A stretch of DNA of 64,000 nt from Pseudomonas fluorescens (GTDB lineage: Bacteria > Pseudomonadota > Gammaproteobacteria > Pseudomonadales > Pseudomonadaceae): the NCBI RefSeq assembly GCF_900636825.1, contig NZ_LR134318.1, positions 5,937,501 through 6,001,500 of the forward strand, given 5' to 3'. How positions within the stretch are numbered: position 1 is the first letter of the stretch; each line of letters starts with the position of its first letter. The translations under genes and the position numbers were made by a program. A model generated the notes under the pieces. That model worked only from the letters and a program-made list of their open reading frames with translations, had not been told where the DNA came from and did no database searches. Shown here in pieces: positions 60,599-64,000 of the stretch.

Positions 60599-61513
60599 TT
60601 GAAAAAGCGTCTGTTCATCACGGGTCTCAGTGGATTCGTGGGACAACATATTCAGTCACGTCTGGCTTCGCCGGATTCGCCGTGGGAGCTGCTGCCTGCC
60701 GCAGCGGCTTACGACCTGACGGACCCGCACAGCCTCATCGATCTCTGGCCGCAATTGCCTGACGCCGTGATTCATCTGGCCGGGCAGACATTCGTTCCCG
60801 AAGCTTTCCGCGACCCGGCACGGACCCTTGAGGTCAACCTGCTCGGCACGCTCAATCTGCTGCAGGCTCTCAAGGCTCGTGGCTTCACCGGCACGTTCCT
60901 GTACGTCAGCTCCGGTGATGTTTACGGTCAAGTGGGCGAAAACCACCTGCCGATCACTGAGCAACAACCGCCCTTCCCGCGCAACCCCTACGCCGTGAGC
61001 AAACTCTCTGCCGAGTTTCTCAGCCTGCAATGGGGCCTGAGCGAAGGCTGGCCGGTGCTGGTCGCGCGGCCGTTCAATCACATCGGCACCGGGCAGAAAG
61101 ACAGTTTCGTCATCGCCAGCGCCGCTCGCCAGATCAGCCGGATCAAACAAGGCTTGCAAGCGCCGCAGCTGGAAGTCGGCGACATCGACGTGACGCGCGA
61201 TTTTCTTGATGTCGGCGATGTCGTCTCGGCGTATTTCGCCCTGCTGGAAAAAGGCACGCCGGGGCAGGTTTACAACATTTGCTCGGGGCGCGAGCAAAGC
61301 ATCCGCAGCCTGATCGAGCAGCTGGGCGATCTGGCCGAGGTCGAGATGCAACTGGTTCAGGATCCGGCGCGCATGCGTCGCGCTGATCAGCGCCGCGTTT
61401 GCGGCAGCCACGCAAGACTGGCTAAAACCACTGGATGGGCGCCAGAAATCACCACACAACAATCCCTGCGGGCGATCCTGTCCGACTGGGAGATGCGAGT
61501 ACGACAAGAATGA
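60599..61513 (+). CDS. rmd: GDP-6-deoxy-D-lyxo-4-hexulose reductase
   Basis: Reduces the Gmd product to GDP-D-rhamnose, the donor for A-band LPS. The protein is 304 residues from a TTG at 60599 (KKRLFITGLSGFVGQHI), which has AAGGGG 8 bases ahead; the upstream ATG at 60557 lacks family support. Short-chain dehydrogenase marks: TGLSGFVG nucleotide loop at about 8-15, HLAGQTFVPEAF, the active Ser/Tyr/Lys in YVSSGDVYG and NPYAVSKLSAE. The stop overlaps gmd by 4 bases. Confidence 0.92.
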   Translation: MKKRLFITGLSGFVGQHIQSRLASPDSPWELLPAAAAYDLTDPHSLIDLWPQLPDAVIHLAGQTFVPEAFRDPARTLEVNLLGTLNLLQALKARGFTGTFLYVSSGDVYGQVGENHLPITEQQPPFPRNPYAVSKLSAEFLSLQWGLSEGWPVLVARPFNHIGTGQKDSFVIASAARQISRIKQGLQAPQLEVGDIDVTRDFLDVGDVVSAYFALLEKGTPGQVYNICSGREQSIRSLIEQLGDLAEVEMQLVQDPARMRRADQRRVCGSHARLAKTTGWAPEITTQQSLRAILSDWEMRVRQE

Positions 61514-62481
61514 CAAAAAGTGCACTGATCACAGGGATCACCGGCCAGGACGGCGCATATCTGGCCAAGTTGCTGCTCGACAAGGGCTACAACGTTCACG
61601 GTCTGGTCGCACGCCGCAGCAGCGATTCACGCTGGCGCCTGCGCGAGATGGGCGTCGAAGGCGATATCGTCTACCTCGACGGCGACATGGCCGATGCCTG
61701 CTCGGTACAGCGCGCCGTCATCAAATCTTCGCCGGATGAGGTGTACAACCTCGCCGCCCAGAGTTTTGTTGCCGCATCGTGGGATCAACCCGTGACCACC
61801 GGCATCGTTGACGGTCTGGGCGTCACGCACTTGCTCGAAGCGATCCGCCAGTTCAGCCCGCACACACGTTTCTACCAGGCCTCGACCAGTGAAATGTTCG
61901 GTCTGATCCAGGCAGAGCAACAGGACGAGAACACGCCGTTCTATCCGCGTAGCCCTTACGGTGTGGCCAAACTGTACGGCCACTGGATCACCGTCAACTA
62001 CCGCGAAAGTTTCAAATTGCACGCCAGCAGCGGCATCCTCTTCAATCACGAATCGCCACTGCGCGGCATCGAGTTCGTGACCCGCAAGGTCACCGACGCC
62101 GCCGCTCGCATCAAGCAAGGCAAACAGCAGGAGCTGGCCTTGGGCAACATCGACACGAAACGCGATTGGGGCTTTGCCGGCGATTACGTCGAAGCCATGT
62201 GGCTGATGCTACAACAGGACAAACCCGACGATTTTGTGGTCGCCACCGGCGTCACCACCACGGTGCGTGAAATGTGCCGCATCGCCTTCGATCACGTCGG
62301 CCTCAACTACCGCGACTACGTGAAAATCGACCCGGCATTCTTTCGCCCGGCCGAAGTTGAAGTGCTGCTCGGCAACCCGGCCAAGGCTCAGCGAGTGCTG
62401 GGCTGGAAGCCGAAAACCGATCTGGATAGCTTGATCCGCATGATGATGGATGCGGACATGAAACGCGTCGCCAAGGAGTAG
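61510..62481 (+). CDS. gmd: GDP-mannose 4,6-dehydratase
   Basis: Converts GDP-D-mannose to GDP-4-keto-6-deoxymannose. The protein is 323 residues. TGITGQDGAYLAKLLL is the NADP loop at 8-23, ARRSSDSRWRL binds the NADP phosphate, YNLAAQSFVAASWDQP follows, YQASTSEMFG carries the catalytic Thr/Glu and SPYGVAKLYGHW the Tyr-x3-Lys pair; NHESPLRG and KRDWGFAGDYVEAMW are typical. It starts within the rmd stop (ATGA), and the next gene begins 4 bases after its stop. Confidence 0.95.
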   Translation: MTKSALITGITGQDGAYLAKLLLDKGYNVHGLVARRSSDSRWRLREMGVEGDIVYLDGDMADACSVQRAVIKSSPDEVYNLAAQSFVAASWDQPVTTGIVDGLGVTHLLEAIRQFSPHTRFYQASTSEMFGLIQAEQQDENTPFYPRSPYGVAKLYGHWITVNYRESFKLHASSGILFNHESPLRGIEFVTRKVTDAAARIKQGKQQELALGNIDTKRDWGFAGDYVEAMWLMLQQDKPDDFVVATGVTTTVREMCRIAFDHVGLNYRDYVKIDPAFFRPAEVEVLLGNPAKAQRVLGWKPKTDLDSLIRMMMDADMKRVAKE

Positions 62482-62484
62482 GCC

Positions 62485-63927
62485 ATGCTGATTCCCGTGA
62501 TTCTGTCCGGCGGTGCCGGCACGCGTTTGTGGCCGGTGTCCCGCGAGGGCCACCCCAAACCGTTCATGACCCTGCCCGACGGCCAGTCGCTGCTCGGCAA
62601 GACTTATCAGCGCGCCGCCGCGTTGCTTGACGGCTGGGGCGACATTGTCACGGTGACCAACCGCGAATATTACTTCCAGAGCAGGGATCACTATTGCGCC
62701 GCCCACGTGTCGCGCCATCGCGGGCATTTCCTGCTGGAGCCGACCGGGCGCAACACCGCCCCGGCCGTTGCCGCCGCGGCCCTGTCGCTGCAAGCGCTGC
62801 ACGGTGACGACGCGATCATGGTGGTGATGCCCGCAGATCATCTGATCGTTAATCAGGACGCGCTGAAAACTGCGGTCGAACACGCGGTCAATCTGGCGAA
62901 GGACGGTTATCTGGTGACCTTCGGCGTAATCCCGACCGCGCCGGAAACCGGCTTCGGCTACATCGAAACCGGCGCGCCACTCGACGCCAAAGGCGCGGCG
63001 AAAGTGCAGCGCTTTGTCGAGAAACCCGACTTGCAAACCGCCACGCATTATCTGGAAAGCGGCAACTTCCTGTGGAACTCGGGAATGTTCTGTTTCACCA
63101 CCGCCACCCTGATCGCCGAGTTGCAACTGCACGCACCCGAGTTGTTGGAACAGACCCGCACCTGCATGCAGGCCAGCGCGCCGGTGGAAACCGCCGGCTG
63201 CCTGCAACAGGAACTGTCGCCGACACTGTTCGCTGACATCACCGACATTTCCATCGACTACGCGTTGATGGAGCGCTCGGAAAAAGTCGTGGTGGTGCCC
63301 GCCGGATTCGACTGGAGCGATATCGGTTCGTGGAGCGCTGTCGCCGCGCTGATTCCGGCCGACGCCGACAACAACCGCGCCAGCGGTGAAGCCATCTTCG
63401 TGGACAGCCACAACAACTTCGTGCAGAGCGAAGGGCGTCTCGTCGCTGCGGTGGGTGTGGATAACCTGATCGTGATCGACACCGCCGACGCCGTGCTGAT
63501 CGCCCACGCCGATCGCGCGCAGGACGTGCGCCGCGTGGCCAAGCAACTCAAGGACAAATCCCACGAAGCCTATCGCCTGCATCGTACGGTCAGCCGGCCA
63601 TGGGGCAGCTATACCGTTCTGGAAGAAGGCCCGCGCTTCAAGATCAAGCGCATCGTGGTCAAACCCGGCGGCAAGTTGTCCTTGCAGATGCACCATCACC
63701 GCAACGAGCACTGGGTGGTGGTCGAAGGCATGGCCAAGGTCACCAACAACGGCTCAGGCACGACACTGGTGGCAAAGAACGAATCAACGTTTATTGCGGC
63801 CGGCCATAAGCACCGCCTGGAGAATCCCGGCGTGATCGATCTGGTGATCATCGAAGTGCAGAGCGGCGAATACCTGGGAGAGGACGATATCGTTCGCTTC
63901 GAAGACCAATACGGCAGGACGGTTTGA
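62485..63927 (+). CDS. wbpW: mannose-1-phosphate guanylyltransferase / mannose-6-phosphate isomerase
   Basis: A 480-residue bifunctional enzyme supplying GDP-mannose to Gmd. The nucleotidyltransferase domain (about 1-335) starts VILSGGAGTRLWPVSREGHPKPF and includes EPTGRNTAPAVAAAAL and FVEKPD. The C-terminal type II isomerase/cupin domain (about 345-480) has RPWGSYTVLEEGPRFKIKRI, QMHHHRNEHWVVVEGMAKVT with the metal histidines, and HRLENPGVIDLVIIEVQSGEYLGEDDIVRFEDQYGR. AlgA and WbpW are alike; the linked rmd/gmd/wzm genes decide for WbpW. Confidence 0.93.
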   Translation: MLIPVILSGGAGTRLWPVSREGHPKPFMTLPDGQSLLGKTYQRAAALLDGWGDIVTVTNREYYFQSRDHYCAAHVSRHRGHFLLEPTGRNTAPAVAAAALSLQALHGDDAIMVVMPADHLIVNQDALKTAVEHAVNLAKDGYLVTFGVIPTAPETGFGYIETGAPLDAKGAAKVQRFVEKPDLQTATHYLESGNFLWNSGMFCFTTATLIAELQLHAPELLEQTRTCMQASAPVETAGCLQQELSPTLFADITDISIDYALMERSEKVVVVPAGFDWSDIGSWSAVAALIPADADNNRASGEAIFVDSHNNFVQSEGRLVAAVGVDNLIVIDTADAVLIAHADRAQDVRRVAKQLKDKSHEAYRLHRTVSRPWGSYTVLEEGPRFKIKRIVVKPGGKLSLQMHHHRNEHWVVVEGMAKVTNNGSGTTLVAKNESTFIAAGHKHRLENPGVIDLVIIEVQSGEYLGEDDIVRFEDQYGRTV

Positions 63928-64000
63928 ATGCTGCTTTCCCTGTACCGCTCGCTGCGCAGTTACCGTGGTTTCATCCTCGGTAGCGTGCAACGAGAGTTTC
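63928..64000 (+). CDS. wzm: A-band LPS ABC transporter permease, N-terminal fragment
   Basis: Only the first 24 residues are in the window (MLLSLYRSLRSYRGFILGSV and four more), starting on the base after the wbpW stop. The basic amphipathic start and the order rmd-gmd-wbpW fit Wzm, the ABC-2 permease that exports the D-rhamnan chain with Wzt. The gene continues beyond the right edge. Confidence 0.8.
   Translation, partial: MLLSLYRSLRSYRGFILGSVQREF

Noticed and set aside
62209..63711. 500-codon minus-strand open frame opposite gmd and wbpW
   Set aside because: Antisense shadow. No start signal or recognisable domain, and both plus-strand genes are well supported.

Overview
The window reads as a chromosomal segment of a Pseudomonas of the fluorescens group. 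Gene content and local order match Pseudomonas blocks I know from memory: pycA/pycB/pycR with rccR, a GGDEF-EAL gene and uvrD; the block equivalent to PA5532-PA5535 plus folE2; and the A-band LPS block rmd-gmd-wbpW-wzm. The intergenic spaces carry two REP families typical of fluorescens-group genomes, one with core GAGCGAGCCTGCTCGCGA and one with core GATCGCAGCCT...GGCAGCTCC. No rRNA, tRNA, prophage, transposase or CRISPR array was seen.

Layout. 0-5.2 kb: cytoplasmic L-asparaginase, a tandem 131-bp repeat array, an AraC-type regulator, and an acetylpolyamine deacetylase translationally coupled to a polyamine-binding protein. 5.3-9.9 kb: one 1535-residue toxin-like protein (DUF6543 type). 9.9-13.4 kb: a MocR regulator divergent from a PaiB-like flavoprotein and two GNAT acetyltransferases; the MocR linker codons hold a cluster of DnaA-box sequences. 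13.7-15.8 kb: an autotransporter. 15.9-24.6 kb: two-subunit pyruvate carboxylase, its LysR regulator, RccR with its operator, and a cyclic-di-GMP protein. 24.8-32.8 kb: housekeeping genes (uvrD, Tim44-like, SMI1/KNR4, CPA2 antiporter, thioesterase, pdxY, DUF3301).

32.8-48.9 kb is dominated by zinc homeostasis. It has two COG0523 GTPases (one frameshifted), a DUF1826 protein, zinc-independent GTP cyclohydrolase FolE2, and a metal ABC importer. After DUF3617, cardiolipin synthase and CFA synthase genes comes a four-gene operon of three SPFH (HflK/HflC-like) proteins and an HmtA-like P1B ATPase. Near-identical 13-bp Zur-like boxes (GTTATAnnGTAAC) lie in the folE2/COG0523 divergent promoter and upstream of the SPFH-hmtA operon. 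This ties the two units together as a probable zinc-starvation response and is the most interesting system in the window.

49.1-55.2 kb: a dihydrolipoyl dehydrogenase, an Lrp regulator divergent from a LysE exporter, and a pair of exported proteins (a TPR-like protein and a DUF3142 lipoprotein). 55.3-64 kb: a common-polysaccharide (D-rhamnan) LPS locus. Two paralogous glycosyltransferases, an acyltransferase and a methyltransferase run leftward, opposite rmd-gmd-wbpW-wzm, which runs off the right edge.

All assignments rest on reading motifs and gene order; no database search was possible. Comparisons with P. aeruginosa PAO1 or P. fluorescens SBW25 are from general knowledge.
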